Assembly (NCBI GenBank): GCA_965198895.1
Contig: OZ240676.1
Coordinates: 2,170,001 to 2,234,000 of the forward strand
Length of the DNA: 64,000 bases
Direction: 5' to 3'
Source of the DNA: LMUY01 sp965198895
GTDB taxonomy: Bacteria > Pseudomonadota > Alphaproteobacteria > Acetobacterales > Acetobacteraceae
The translations under genes were made by a program, and so were the position numbers. The notes under the pieces were generated by a model that did not search any database, had not been told where the DNA came from, and saw only the letters and a program-made list of their open reading frames with translations. How positions within the stretch are numbered: position 1 is the first letter of the stretch; each line of letters starts with the position of its first letter. Below are positions 32,283-43,400 of this stretch, piece by piece.

Positions 32283-33155
32283 CTATTCCCCCAACATCTT
32301 CAGGGCATTCGCCAGGCTGCGCCGCATCCTGTTGAACGACTCCGCGAGGGAGGAGATCTCGTCGCGTCCGCGCACCGGGTATTCCGGGGCGTCCATATTG
32401 CCCAGGCTGACCTCGTTGGCGCTGGCGGAAATGCGGCGCACGGGGCGAATGATCACGAATTCCAGCATCAGGTTCAGCAGCACCAGGACCAGCAGGAACA
32501 CCGCACCCAGCCAGATCAGCACCGTGTCGAACACCGCCCATGCCTGGTCCAGCGGCACGGACATCGGAACGGACACGATGCTGGCGCCGAGCACCTGGTT
32601 CAGCTTCCAGTTGAAGCCGTTCTTGCTGCCATACAGATCGATCATCGACGCCGGCGCCGCATCCGGGGTCGAGTGGCAGGCCAGACAAGCCGGGTCGGTG
32701 ATGATGATCGGGCGGGCCACGGAAAGGATCCGGCCGGACGGCGTGTCGCGCTCGGTCACGACGCGTTTGAGGTTGCCGTCCGAGCGCATCCGATCGATCA
32801 CGTTGCGCTGCCAATCGGCCGGTAGATCGGCCGGGTTGGTCGGGTCCAGCACCACCGTGCGATAGCTGTAATCCGGCAATTGGGCCTGCACGGCGCGGAA
32901 GTTGGTCTGCGCAGCCCAGGCCGGCACCGATTGCGGCAGGAAGCGGCGTGCGAACTGGTTGGCCACGAGCGGGGCGATCTCGTCGGCGGTATAGCGGCTG
33001 ATGGCGGCGGCTTGAGCGTCCATGAGCGCCGCCTCGCTGAGCACGTCGCGGCGCGCGTCGGCAAAGATCAGATTGTAGGACAGGCCGGCGGCCAGCCCGA
33101 GACCGACGAGAAGCCCCGTCAGCAGCACCAGGTTGAACTTCAGCCGCAAACCCAT
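32283..33155 (-). CDS. Heme-binding periplasmic sensor with HAMP domain (DUF3365/Tll0287-like)
   Basis: A 290-residue membrane protein: first helix about 8-30, a periplasmic domain of about 180 residues holding one c-type heme motif (CLACH, Cys157/Cys160/His161), a second helix (about 210-232) and a HAMP domain (RPVRRISASANEVSLGN ... DEISSLAESFNRMRRSLANA) that ends abruptly at residue 290. The layout is that of DUF3365-type redox or gas sensors, but no output domain follows inside the frame. The stop is TAG, and the kinase continues directly in the same frame. ATG 33155 has GAGGGA upstream. It probably transmits heme-based redox or ligand state to the kinase (inference). Confidence 0.82.
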   Translation of the reverse strand: MGLRLKFNLVLLTGLLVGLGLAAGLSYNLIFADARRDVLSEAALMDAQAAAISRYTADEIAPLVANQFARRFLPQSVPAWAAQTNFRAVQAQLPDYSYRTVVLDPTNPADLPADWQRNVIDRMRSDGNLKRVVTERDTPSGRILSVARPIIITDPACLACHSTPDAAPASMIDLYGSKNGFNWKLNQVLGASIVSVPMSVPLDQAWAVFDTVLIWLGAVFLLVLVLLNLMLEFVIIRPVRRISASANEVSLGNMDAPEYPVRGRDEISSLAESFNRMRRSLANALKMLGE

Positions 33156-33241
33156 TCGAGTGTCCCTCAAAGCCTGGCCCCAAAGATTGGGGATCTCGGC
33201 AATAGTCGAGCCGGCGAGCGGCTGGTCAGCTCTGGGCGATC

Positions 33242-34264
33242 TCAGCTTCCCAATAGCTGACTGACCTGCTCGGAGGTGAGCTTTCCCGTCGCGGCCACGT
33301 TCGACTCCTGCTGGAAGTGCCGGATCGCGGCCAGGGTGTCGCCACCGAACACGCCGGAGATGCGGCCGTGGAAATAACCCAGACGCTGCAATGCAAGTTG
33401 TACTCGGCGGCGCTCGGCCGGATTGAGCGTGGCCGGGTCGACCTCGGCCGGACGTTGCGGCTCGACCTTGCTGCCGGCCAGCGGCAGTGGAGCCGGAGTC
33501 GGCGCCGGCGGTTCGGGCGCGGGGGTTGGCCCACCGGTTAGCCAACTCGGCACGTCCGGCGCGTGCGATACCAGCATCTGGCCGCGAGCTGCAGAGATGG
33601 CGGTCGGCAGGTCGGTCAGCGCCTTGGAGAGATCGAGGCTGCCCGCATGCAACATGTCGGAGACGGCAGCGGCGAGCGGTGAGGGGCCGATCGCGCCCGT
33701 CGAGGGCAGCAACGCGGCGGCAAGGGCGGCGTGGGGGTTATCGGACGGCCGCAGCATCGAGCCGAACGAGATCTGTGCCGCCGTGCCGGGTTGCGGCGCC
33801 AAATCCATCAATACCAGCCCGGCCCCCGCGCTCGGAGCGGCCACCGAGGACATCAGCAGGCGCGCAACGATCCCTTGCGTCAGCACATCGGTCGGGCGCT
33901 CCAGACGCGCTTCCACCGGCAGAACGAAAAGCCGGTCGGCAAACGGCGCCACATAGCCGCAGACGTAGATCACGCTGCGGCTGCCCGGCGTGGCGGCCAC
34001 TTCGTCACCCAAGGCCGCGATCGCCGTCCCGGTGCGGGCGTTGCTGGGGTCGGTGAGTTCGGTGACCTTGAAGCCAGCCCTCGTCAACGCAGCGCTAACC
34101 AGTCGTGACGACATTTGGCAAGCCGGGAGCGCCGGTTGAGCGGTATAGGACGAGTTGGCGACAACCAAAGCAACGCTCGGTGGAGCATCGGCAGCCCGGA
34201 CCGGCGAGGTCGCCAAGAAAGTTACAAAGACGAGCGGGATGCGGAACAATCTTGGTATTGTCAT
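33242..34264 (-). CDS. Caspase-fold protein lacking the catalytic dyad, with a peptidoglycan-binding domain
   Basis: A 340-residue exported protein with signal peptide MTIPRLFRIPLVFVTFLATS (cleaved after PVRA). Residues 30-120 follow the start of a caspase-like (C14) domain: VALVVANSSYTAQPALPAC, LTRAGFKVTELTDPSNA, SRSVIYVCGYV, LFVLPVEARL. Where active members have SGHG, this has C102-G103-Y104-V, and where they have DACR-type Cys it has MDLAPQPG, so both catalytic residues are missing. After a Pro-rich spacer a PG_binding_1 domain ends the protein (RVQLALQRLGYFHGRISGVF, TLAAIRHFQQESN). A binding or scaffold role at the cell wall is likely. The HAMP-sensor gene follows 86 bases on. Confidence 0.72.
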   Translation of the reverse strand: MTIPRLFRIPLVFVTFLATSPVRAADAPPSVALVVANSSYTAQPALPACQMSSRLVSAALTRAGFKVTELTDPSNARTGTAIAALGDEVAATPGSRSVIYVCGYVAPFADRLFVLPVEARLERPTDVLTQGIVARLLMSSVAAPSAGAGLVLMDLAPQPGTAAQISFGSMLRPSDNPHAALAAALLPSTGAIGPSPLAAAVSDMLHAGSLDLSKALTDLPTAISAARGQMLVSHAPDVPSWLTGGPTPAPEPPAPTPAPLPLAGSKVEPQRPAEVDPATLNPAERRRVQLALQRLGYFHGRISGVFGGDTLAAIRHFQQESNVAATGKLTSEQVSQLLGS

Positions 34265-34297
34265 TGCAGCAGCACATAACCATTTCGCGCGCCACCA

Positions 34298-35533
34298 TCA
34301 ATGATCGTGGGCCGACATTCTTCCTGCGGCGACGTTTCGGATCAGTTCCAACCAGCCGTCTAGATGGCGTGCCATCGCCAAGTGAGTTTCGGCGAATGCA
34401 CGGGCGGCCCGCCCCACGGCCGCGCGGCGACCGCCATCATCCAGCAGCGCGAGGGTTGCGTGGGCGACGGCCGCCGGGTCGAGGGGCGCGACCATCAAAC
34501 CGGTCCCGTCATGGCTGATGAAGTCCCGGGTCGCGCCCGTTTCCGCGGCGACGATGGTGCAGCCGCACGCCATCGCCTCGCGCAGGGACCAGGAGGCGAT
34601 GAACGGGTACGACAGGTAGCAGTGTACGTCCGATCGCTGCAGCACCCGGACGAAGTCGAGATAGCCGGTGCGGCCCGGGAAATGCAGCCGCTCCAGGTCC
34701 ACCCGCCCCGCGATCTCGTCGAGCAGCCTTCCGCGCCATGTGCCTGTCAGGGGTGGCAGCCCGTAGCTCACCCCGTCTGCCCCGAGGCAGATCACCTGCA
34801 CGTCGGCGCGGGCCATGATGCTCGGCAGGGCGCGCATGAAGGTGTGGAACCCGCGGTACGGCTCGAGGTCGCGGGCCGCGAAGGTCACCAGGCGCTGGTG
34901 CGGTCTCACCTCGATCGAACCGAGCCGGAAGGGAGTGGCGTGGCTCGCCGGGTCGGGGCGGCAGGTCGCCAGATCGACGCCGTCCTGGATCACGCGGATC
35001 GCTGCCTGCGCCCAGCTTGGATAGAGCGAGCGCTGCCACTCCGTCGGGCTCACGCCGTGGTGCCCCTGTAGCAGCGCCAGCAGACCCGTCGCGTTCTTGG
35101 CGCGCACCCCGCTCAGCTGGCTCGGTTGGACGGGGAATTCCGGATCGAAGCCGACATCCGCCCCGTCACCGTGGTAGAAATATTCCCGGTAGCCGATCTG
35201 CGGCACGCCGGGCCAGATATCGCGCAGATTGAGCGTTTCGCCCCAACCCTCGTGACCGATGATGATGTCGGGCTGGAACCCGGCCGCGCGCAGGCCCGCT
35301 GCCACCTCGGCGACAGCGACCGCGTGGCGCATGGCCGCATCGAAGTCGCGCGCATCGGCGTGCGTGCGGTGGGAAGCCGGAGTCACGGCGTACGTCACTT
35401 TCGTTACGCCGGCGATCTCCCAGCCGTTGGGCCGGGTCATGAAAACGATCTGATGGCCGCCCTCAGCCGCAAGCGCCTGGAGCAGATGCACGAACTGGCC
35501 AGGGAAGCTCCGGTGGACGAACAGCAGCTTCAT
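34298..35533 (-). CDS. Family 4 glycosyltransferase
   Basis: A 411-residue soluble GT-B transferase. The N-terminal domain opens with KLLFVHRSFPGQFVHLLQAL and contains GHEGWGETLNLRDIWPGVPQ and GYREYFYHGDGADVGFDPE. The donor-binding C-terminal domain has RLVTFAARDLEPYRGFHTFM and RALPSI and the E-x7-E region ASWSLREAMACGCTIVAAET, both typical of GT4. It transfers an activated hexose to an unknown acceptor, probably a cell-surface glycan. ATG 35533 is the start. It is 33 bases upstream of the caspase-fold gene and probably heads that minus-strand transcript; it is divergent from the two-partner secretion operon. Confidence 0.85.
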   Translation of the reverse strand: MKLLFVHRSFPGQFVHLLQALAAEGGHQIVFMTRPNGWEIAGVTKVTYAVTPASHRTHADARDFDAAMRHAVAVAEVAAGLRAAGFQPDIIIGHEGWGETLNLRDIWPGVPQIGYREYFYHGDGADVGFDPEFPVQPSQLSGVRAKNATGLLALLQGHHGVSPTEWQRSLYPSWAQAAIRVIQDGVDLATCRPDPASHATPFRLGSIEVRPHQRLVTFAARDLEPYRGFHTFMRALPSIMARADVQVICLGADGVSYGLPPLTGTWRGRLLDEIAGRVDLERLHFPGRTGYLDFVRVLQRSDVHCYLSYPFIASWSLREAMACGCTIVAAETGATRDFISHDGTGLMVAPLDPAAVAHATLALLDDGGRRAAVGRAARAFAETHLAMARHLDGWLELIRNVAAGRMSAHDH

Positions 35534-35625
35534 CGGGCCAGGGCTCTCCGGGTCATCGCGGGAAATTGTGTCAACTGCACAGAAGTGTGATTATCGTCAT
35601 GACAGGGGCTTAAAGGCGCGTTATC

Positions 35626-35639
35626 TTAATCAGGATTAA
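35626..35639. promoter_or_regulatory. Palindrome in front of tpsB
   Basis: TTAATC-AG-GATTAA is a perfect inverted repeat with a 2-base centre, in an AT-rich patch of the GT4/tpsB divergent gap and only 13 bases before the tpsB start codon. It could be an operator covering the ribosome-binding region or promoter of the two-partner secretion operon. No regulator can be named. Confidence 0.4.
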
Positions 35640-35652
35640 TTCGGCAGATACT

Positions 35653-37452
35653 GTGCATTATCGATCGACACATTATTGGACGACAAAGCAGTGCCACGGC
35701 CGCCGCTGGTGGTTGGCAGCCCTTTGCTGGTTTGCGGTGGTATGTCCACTGTTGCTGCCCCACCCCGCCGCGGCGCAACGGCCGGACGCTCCGTTCACCG
35801 GCAACCTCGTTCCGCAAGGGTCGCCAATTCCGCGCATCCTGCCACCCGCGCCGCCAACGGTGGCGCCCGGCAGCGGGCTTACTCAGCCGGTCGCGCCAGG
35901 CGCATCCCCCGCCGTAAACGTCCCCGTTCGAAGCGTGTCCATCGCCGGAGCGACCGCGTTCCCGGACGCCCGGCTCGAGGCGTTGACGGCCGGGCTGGTC
36001 GGTGCCGCGACCCCGGTCGCCCGGATCGAGGCGGCTCGTGCGGGGCTGCTGAACCTGTATCGCAGCCAAGGCTTCGTGCTGACCACCGTAAGCGCCAATG
36101 TCAGCCCCGCCGGCGACCTCCGGTTCAACATCATCGAAGGCCGCATCGCCGAGGTGAAACTGGACGGCGACATCGGCCCGGCCGGCGTCCAGGTACTGCG
36201 GTTCCTCAATCACCTGACCGAGCACCAGCCAATCGACAACGCCACGCTCGAGCGCTGGCTGCTGCTGGCGCAGGACGTGCCCGGCGTCACCCTGCACGCC
36301 GTGTTGCAGCCGTCGGCCGAGGATCCGGGCGCCCTGACCCTGGTGGCTCAGGTCCAGCGGCAGGCGGTCAACGGCCTGTTGACGGTCGATAACCGCGCGT
36401 TTCGGCAGACCGGCCCGGAAGAGGGCCTTGCCATCATCGACCTCAACAGCTTCACGCAGCTGGGCGAGAAAACCGAGCTGTCGATCTACCACACCAATGG
36501 CAACACGCAGAATTTCGGCCAGGCCTCGACCGAGGTTTTCGTCGGCAGCTCGGGGCTGAAAGTCCGGATCTATGGCGGTTACGGCAAGGCCGAGCCGTCC
36601 GATCCACTGCGGGAGATCGACTACCAGGGCTTCACCACCACCTTCGGCCTCGCCGCCTCCTATCCGGTGATCCGCTCCCGCCAGCAGACGCTGAACGTGA
36701 TCGCCAACCTCGATGCGGTCGAAACCGAGATCCGCACCGCGAGCGGCCCACAAGGGCAGGAGATCCGCGCGAGCCGCGACTCCCTCCGTATCGTCCGGCT
36801 CGGCGCCGAATACGCCATCGAGGACGTGCTGGCCGGTGACGCCCGGCCTGCCGTCAACTTCGCCAGCATCCGTCTTTCACAAGGGGTGCCCTTCCTCGGT
36901 GGAACCGGCAACGGCAACGCCACCCCCGGACGGCAGAACGAGCGGGTCGACTTCACCAAAGTCGCGGTCGAGCTGTCGCGCACGCAGACGCTGTTCGTGC
37001 CCTGGGATGGATCGAGCGTCGCCCTGAAAACGCGCGTGCTCGGGCAAGGCAGCGGCGACGTGTTGCCGCCTTCCGAGAAATTCTTCCTCGGCGGCAGCGA
37101 GATCGACCGCGGGTTCTATTCCGGCGAAGTCACCGGCGACAACGCGCTCGCCTGGTCGTTCGAGCTGCAGTTGAACACCGGGCTCGACCTGACGGCGTTC
37201 AACTACCCGATCCCGATCACCGCCCAGTTCTATGCGTTCTACGACCGCGGCGAGACCTGGGAGAACCAGAAGATCGACCCGGATACCCGTCTGTCGTCCG
37301 AAGGCATCGGCGGCCGGTTCAACATTACCCGCTATACGGAGTTCGACGTGGAGGGTGTGATCCGCAACACTCGGCTGCCGGTTGGCACGCAGGGTATCGT
37401 GAAGCCACTCAAAGCCGACGCCCTGTATTGGCGGGTGTTGACTCGGTTCTGA
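35653..37452 (+). CDS. TpsB (ShlB/FhaC family) outer-membrane transporter
   Basis: A 599-residue pore protein of two-partner secretion, exporting the TpsA protein encoded next. A signal peptide region (WWLAALCWFAVVCPLLLPHP, cut near AAAQ) leads into a Pro-rich linker, POTRA domains (VRSVSIAGATAFPDARLEAL, RIEAARAGLLNLYRSQGFVL, LRFNIIEGRIAEVKLDG) and a 16-strand barrel with the family motif KFFLGGSEIDRGFYSGEVTG and a terminal aromatic (LTRF). The size is typical (about 560-600). The start at GTG 35653 gives a long basic N region and has no clear ribosome site; no ATG is available. tpsA starts 31 bases after the stop. Confidence 0.93.
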   Translation: MHYRSTHYWTTKQCHGRRWWLAALCWFAVVCPLLLPHPAAAQRPDAPFTGNLVPQGSPIPRILPPAPPTVAPGSGLTQPVAPGASPAVNVPVRSVSIAGATAFPDARLEALTAGLVGAATPVARIEAARAGLLNLYRSQGFVLTTVSANVSPAGDLRFNIIEGRIAEVKLDGDIGPAGVQVLRFLNHLTEHQPIDNATLERWLLLAQDVPGVTLHAVLQPSAEDPGALTLVAQVQRQAVNGLLTVDNRAFRQTGPEEGLAIIDLNSFTQLGEKTELSIYHTNGNTQNFGQASTEVFVGSSGLKVRIYGGYGKAEPSDPLREIDYQGFTTTFGLAASYPVIRSRQQTLNVIANLDAVETEIRTASGPQGQEIRASRDSLRIVRLGAEYAIEDVLAGDARPAVNFASIRLSQGVPFLGGTGNGNATPGRQNERVDFTKVAVELSRTQTLFVPWDGSSVALKTRVLGQGSGDVLPPSEKFFLGGSEIDRGFYSGEVTGDNALAWSFELQLNTGLDLTAFNYPIPITAQFYAFYDRGETWENQKIDPDTRLSSEGIGGRFNITRYTEFDVEGVIRNTRLPVGTQGIVKPLKADALYWRVLTRF

Positions 37453-37482
37453 CGCGTAATGGCCGATCATAGGAGCCGAAAG

Positions 37483-40400
37483 ATGGCGAGAGCTGCGTCG
37501 GCGGTGATGACGACGCGCCGCTTGAGCCGCGCCGCCCTGTTGCGCGGGACGGCGCTGCAGGCCGCGGTCGGGCTCGCGCTGGTGGCCCCCGCTGCGGCCC
37601 AACCCGCTCCGAACGCCCGCCCCATGGGTGGGCAGGTGACGGCCGGGTCGGCCTCGATCGCCACCACGCCCGCCGCCACCAACATCACGCAATCGACCAA
37701 TCGCGCGGCGATCGACTGGACCAGCTACAACATCGGCAGCCAGCAGAGCGTCAACTACCAGCAGCCGAGCAGCACCTCGATCACGCTGAACCGGGTGACG
37801 AGCAGCGATCCGTCGCAGATCGCGGGCAAGATCAATGCGAACGGCCAGATCGTCATCACCAACCAATCGGGGGTGACGTTCTACCAGGGGTCCGAGGTCA
37901 ACGCGCAATCCGTCGTGGTCAGCGCGGCCGGGATCACCAACCAGAATTTCATGGCCGGCAAGATGGCCTTCGACCAGGCCGCCAACCCGAATGCCCGGAT
38001 CGTCAATGCGGGCACGATCACGGTGAAGCAGGCCGGGCTGGCTGCGCTGGTGGCGCCGTCGGTGGCCAACTCCGGGGTGATCAACGCCAAGCTCGGCCAG
38101 GTGGTGCTCGCCGGTGCGGCCGCCCACACGCTGGACATGTATGGCGACGGGCTGGTCAGCATCGACGTGACCAAGCAGGTCACCACCGTGCCGATCGGCA
38201 CCGACGGCCGCGCCGTCACCGCCCTGGTCACCAACACCGGCACGATCCGGGCCGATGGTGGCGTGGTGCAACTGACGGCGTCGGCCGCCGACGGCGTGGT
38301 GCAGACTCTGGTCCGCGCCGGGGGGCACATCCAGGCCAATACCGTGGGCAACCAGACGGGGCGCATCGAGGTCGCGGGCACCGGGGGCTCGGTGGTGGTG
38401 GAGGGCCGCCTCGCCGCCGATGGCCGCACGCCCGGCGCCACGGGCGGCCAGGTGATGGTGGCCGGCAGTGGTACCACCACGATCGCCGCGACCGCCCACA
38501 TCAGCGCCAGCGGACGCGCCGGGGGTGGCACCGTCGCGATCGGCACCACGCTCGCCCGCGCCACCGGGTCGGGCGCTGCCCCGGCCGGAACCTCCGCCCG
38601 CACGGTGATCGCGAGCGGGGCCCGCATTGCCGCGAGTGCGACCGCGCAGGGTAATGGCGGCCGGATCACGGTGCTCAGCACGCAACAAACGGCGGTGGGC
38701 GGCGCGCTCGCGGCGAAGGGCGGCAAGTCGGGCGGCGATGGCGGCTACATCGAGATGTCGGGCGAGCAGGGCTTCAGCCTGACCGGTACGGCTGACACGT
38801 CCGCTCCGCACGGGGCCCTCGGCACGATTCTGCTCGACCCGCGTGACCTGACGATCTCGAGCAACAGCGCGTCGACGATCACGCCTAATCCGAACCCACC
38901 CAATATCGCCTACGGCGACGGCGGCGCGACCACGGACGCCGTCGTATCGCCGGGTCAGTTGACGGTCCTCACCGGCCAATTGGTTCTGCAGGCCAGCCGC
39001 AACCTGACGGTGGCCAGCAACCTGAGCTACCCGCAGGGCAGCGTCACGTTGCAAGCGGGGAACAACCTGACGGTAAATAGCGGGGTGACGCTGTCGACCG
39101 GCGGAAACCTGCTGCTGTACGCTGGATACAGCGGCATCCCGGGCTACAACCCAGCAGGCACGCTCAGCGTCCAGGGCTCGATTTCGGGCGAGGGGCTCGA
39201 CCTGCGCGCGGGCTCGGGCGGAATAACACTCGGTGGCACGCTGACGGCGTCGACCGCGTTGGAGCTGACGACGGCTGGCGCTGTCACGCAGACGGCTGGC
39301 ACGGTGCAAACGCCCAACATCTTCGGCACGGCCAGTTCGCTCTCGTTGACGCAAGCGGGTAACCAAATTGCCGGGCTGGGGCTCGTGGCTGGCGTCAATG
39401 GGTCGAACACGACCTTGACCACCACGGCCGGCGGGCTGGCGGTCGCCACGTCGGTGGCGCTGACGGTGGGGGTCAATTCGACCGGGATCACCGGTGGGGT
39501 GGCGGTTCCGACCGGCCAGACGATCGCACTGCAGGCGGACACGCTGAGCCTGCTCGCCGGATCCGGGCAAACCGCCCTCGCCGCACCCGGCGGCACCGTT
39601 ATTCTGCAGCCGCTGACCGCCGGCCGTGGCATTACCATCACCAACACCCCGTCGATGACCGGCGGCGTGCTGGCGCTCAGCCCGGCCGAGCTCGGGCTGG
39701 TGACTGCGACGGCACTGCAACTCGGGGGCACTGGGTCCACCTCCAATATCGTGTTCGGCCTGCAAGGCGAGACGATCAACCTCGCGTCCAGTGGCACGAT
39801 CGGCACGGTGGCGCTGTCCACGACGGGAACCGTGACACAGGGCGGTCCCCTGCTGGTGAGTGCGCTCAGCGGGTCGGCCGGAAGCGTGACCCTGACGACG
39901 ACCGGCAACAGCATCCCGAGCGTCACGGGGCTGACCGTCAATGGCGATCTCACGCTGTCGACGGCGAACGGGCTGACCCTATCCGGGGCGACCAGTGCCA
40001 ACGGCACGCTAGCGCTGACCGCTGGCACAGATCTGTCGGTGTTGTCCACCGGCTCGGTCAGTGCACCGAATGGCGGCACGCTGACGGCCGGCGGGACGAT
40101 GTCGCTTGCCGGCCCGCTGACCTCCATTAGCGGCTTCACGCTGAATGCGGGTACGGGCGGGATTTCCTTTGCGGCGAATGTCAGTTCAGGCCAGGAGCTC
40201 ACGATCCAAAGCACCGGGCCGGTGACACAGACGGCCGGCGGCATCACCGCCGGGGATCTCGAAGGCTCGGGGCAATCGGTGTCGCTGCCGTCGCGCACCA
40301 ACGCAATCGGGACCGTTGCCGAATTCAATACCTTCAACGTCACGGGTGCCGCGGGCGACTTCCTGCTGGTGGACAGCATGCCGTTGACGATCGCATCACC

Positions 40401-43400
40401 CTCCAGCCCCGGCGGCATCTTTGTGCAGCAGGGCCGGACGATCAGCCTCTCCACCGACTCGCTGACACTCCAACCCAACCTGGACTCGGAATCGCCGGTC
40501 TTGGCGCTCTCTGCGCCCGTCGGCACCATCATCATTTCGCCGTTTACTTCCGGCTACGGCATGTTGCTCACCAGCAGCACCAAGCAAGACGGTGTCCTCG
40601 CACTCACCACGACCGAACTGGGGGAAATGACCGCCGCGACCTTGCAGCTCGGCACGCTCGATTCGACCAGCAAGCCCACCGCCGGCGCGATCACGTTCGG
40701 CCAAACCGGCGAAACGATCGATCTCGGTGCGAACGGCGGCTTCACCACGCTCAACCTGGTCGCGAGCGGTGCGGTGACGCAGGGCGGCCCGCTGGCCGTC
40801 ACGACGATCACCGGGCAGGCCGGCAGCCTGGCTCTGCCCTACGGCACGGACGTGGGCAGCAACTACATCCAGAACCTTGCCGGGTTCACGACCACGGCCG
40901 GCGATATCAGCCTGCACACCAGTTCGGGGCTGACGGTGTCCGGAACGGTCAGTGCCATGAACGGTACAACCGCCGGCAACATCACCCTCTCCTCGACGAA
41001 CGATCTCGACCAGTACAATAACGGCCGCCCGATCAGCATGCTGCTGACCGGCACGCTCAGCGGCAACGCCGTGGTGCTCGACAGCACCAACGGTGAGTCG
41101 CTCAGCACCAGCGGCGGGATCAGCCAGACGGGCGGCACCATCACGGCCGCGACGCTGACCGCGACGGGATTGTTCGCGACCTTCCCGTCGGCCAACTCCA
41201 TCGCCAATGTCGGCTCGGCGATCGTCAACGGTACACAAGTCGATACCACGACCTACGACGAGCTCACCGTCAACACGACGTCCGCGCTGGCCGTTTCCGG
41301 AGCCGTCACCAGCCAGACCGCAGCCGTGACCCTGAACGCGGCCGGGATCACTCAATCCGCTCCGATCAGCGCCGTCGAGTTCGATGGCACGTCGAGCGCC
41401 GACACGGTGCTGACCAACGCCACCAACACCATCCAGTCGATCGGCTACTTCACCCAGTCCGCCGGCAACTTCACACTGGCCACGTCGTCCACGCTGAGCT
41501 TTGGCGGCAGCGCCAGCCCGGTGACTGCGACGTCCGGTTCGCTGACGTTCCTGGCGGACTCGGTCGGCCTTTCGCCCAGCCCCACCGGCGGGATATCGGC
41601 GGCGCAAGGTGTGGTCACCTTTGCGCCGCTCACAGCCTCCCGCCGGATCGAGCTGATCGGCGCGACCGCCGCAGACCCGAACTCGCTGTCCCTGTCGCAA
41701 GCCTTCATCAACCGCATCACGGCGGCCGAGGCGTTGGAGCTCGGCACCAATACGACAACCAGCACGACCACCGGTGCGATCAACATCGCCAACGCCGGCG
41801 AGACGGTCACCGTCCCGGTCAGCGCCGGGCTGCTGCTGCAGACCACCGGCGCCGTGACGGAGGGGGTCAGCCCCGGCGAGCAGAATGGCGGCGGCACGCT
41901 CGGCTTGGTTGCGGCGAACGTCACGGGGGTGACCGGGGGCATTTCGCTGCAAGCCACGGCCAACCAGATCCCGGTCGTCGGGGCGGCGTCGGTCAATGGC
42001 CTGTCGGGGCTATCCTCCACCGGGTCGATCACGATTGCGACCTCGACGGCGCTCAACCTGGAAAACGCGATCGCCGCCAACGCGACCAATGGAACGCTGA
42101 CCGCAACCGCGGGTGGTACCCTGTCCATCGTCTCGGGGCCGGTCAGCGGCTCCGCCATCAACCTCACCGCCGGTTCCGGCACATTGTCGATCGTCGGTGC
42201 GCTGAGCACGGGCGGCACGCTCGACAGCATCAGCCTGACGGCCACTGCGGGAGACGTCACACAGTCCTTCGGCGCCCTAACCACGGGCTCGCTGAGCGTC
42301 GCCGGCAACACGGTGACACTGGGTGTCGCAACCAACAGCATCGGCACGCTCGCGGGTGCCTCGGTGACGGGCGGCATGACCCTCACCGACCGTATTCCGC
42401 TCACGCTCGGCGGCACGGTGTCGACCGGCGACGCCTTGACCGTGACCGACACCGGCGGTGGCCTTGCAATCAACGGCTACGCCACCTTGGGCGGGCTTGC
42501 CGTGACCCTACAGGGCGCTTTGACGGAGGGGGATGGCGGGCTGCTGCAGTCGTCCAACCTCACGGGAAGCGCCAGTTCGGTTTCGTTGACCGGTAACAAC
42601 CGGATCGCCTCGATCGGCGACTTCACCGCGCCGGGCGGCTTCACCCTCAGTGGCAACGGAACCCTGGACGCCGGCGCCCCTCTGATCGTGAGGGGGACGC
42701 TCGCAGGGGGAGCCATATCGATCCAGAACTACGGCGCGGTGACCCTGTCCGGGACACTGACCGGGTCCAGCGTCGCCATAACGGCCAACAGCACGCAGAA
42801 CGCCGAGGCGGGAGTACCGTACAATAGCGACGGCACTATCACGCAGACCGTCGGCAGCGTGACGGCCGGCACGATCACGCTAACGAACGGGGACGCCTTC
42901 AGCCAGACCGGGGGATCGCTGACCGCCACCGGGGCGACGGGTCAGATCACGATATCGACCCAGGGCGCACTCACGCTGGGCGGGGCCGTCTCTGCCCCAG
43001 CGGTCAGTCTGTCGGCGGTGACCCGGTCCTATTCCACCGACTACGGGCAAGAAACGCAGGTCAACCCCGGCATCATCAGCCAGACCGGCGGCAGCATCAC
43101 CGGCGTGGTGAGCGGCCACACCGACACGACCACGGCGCTGACGGCCAGCGGCAACGCGATCACGGGCCTGGCCGGGTTCACCAGCACAGGCGGCTTCTCG
43201 CTCACGACCAGCCAGTTGCTCACGGTCAGCGGTCCCGTTTCGGATACGACTGCGATCACGCTCAACGCGGCGGGTGGGATCACGCTGGGCGCCTCCGTTA
43301 CGGGTGGGGCCGTGACGCTGACCGCGCCCGGCAGCGCCATCACGCAGGCGGCCGGCGCGCTGGCCGCCAGTTCGCTGACGGGCAGCGCCGGGTCGGTGGT

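Noticed and set aside
36877..39765. A 962-codon minus-strand frame across the end of tpsB and start of tpsA
   Set aside because: It is the antisense shadow of two well-supported genes, compositionally odd (Gly/Arg/Asp repeats) and without motifs. The same holds for the long minus-strand frames between 39.1 and 49.9 kb.
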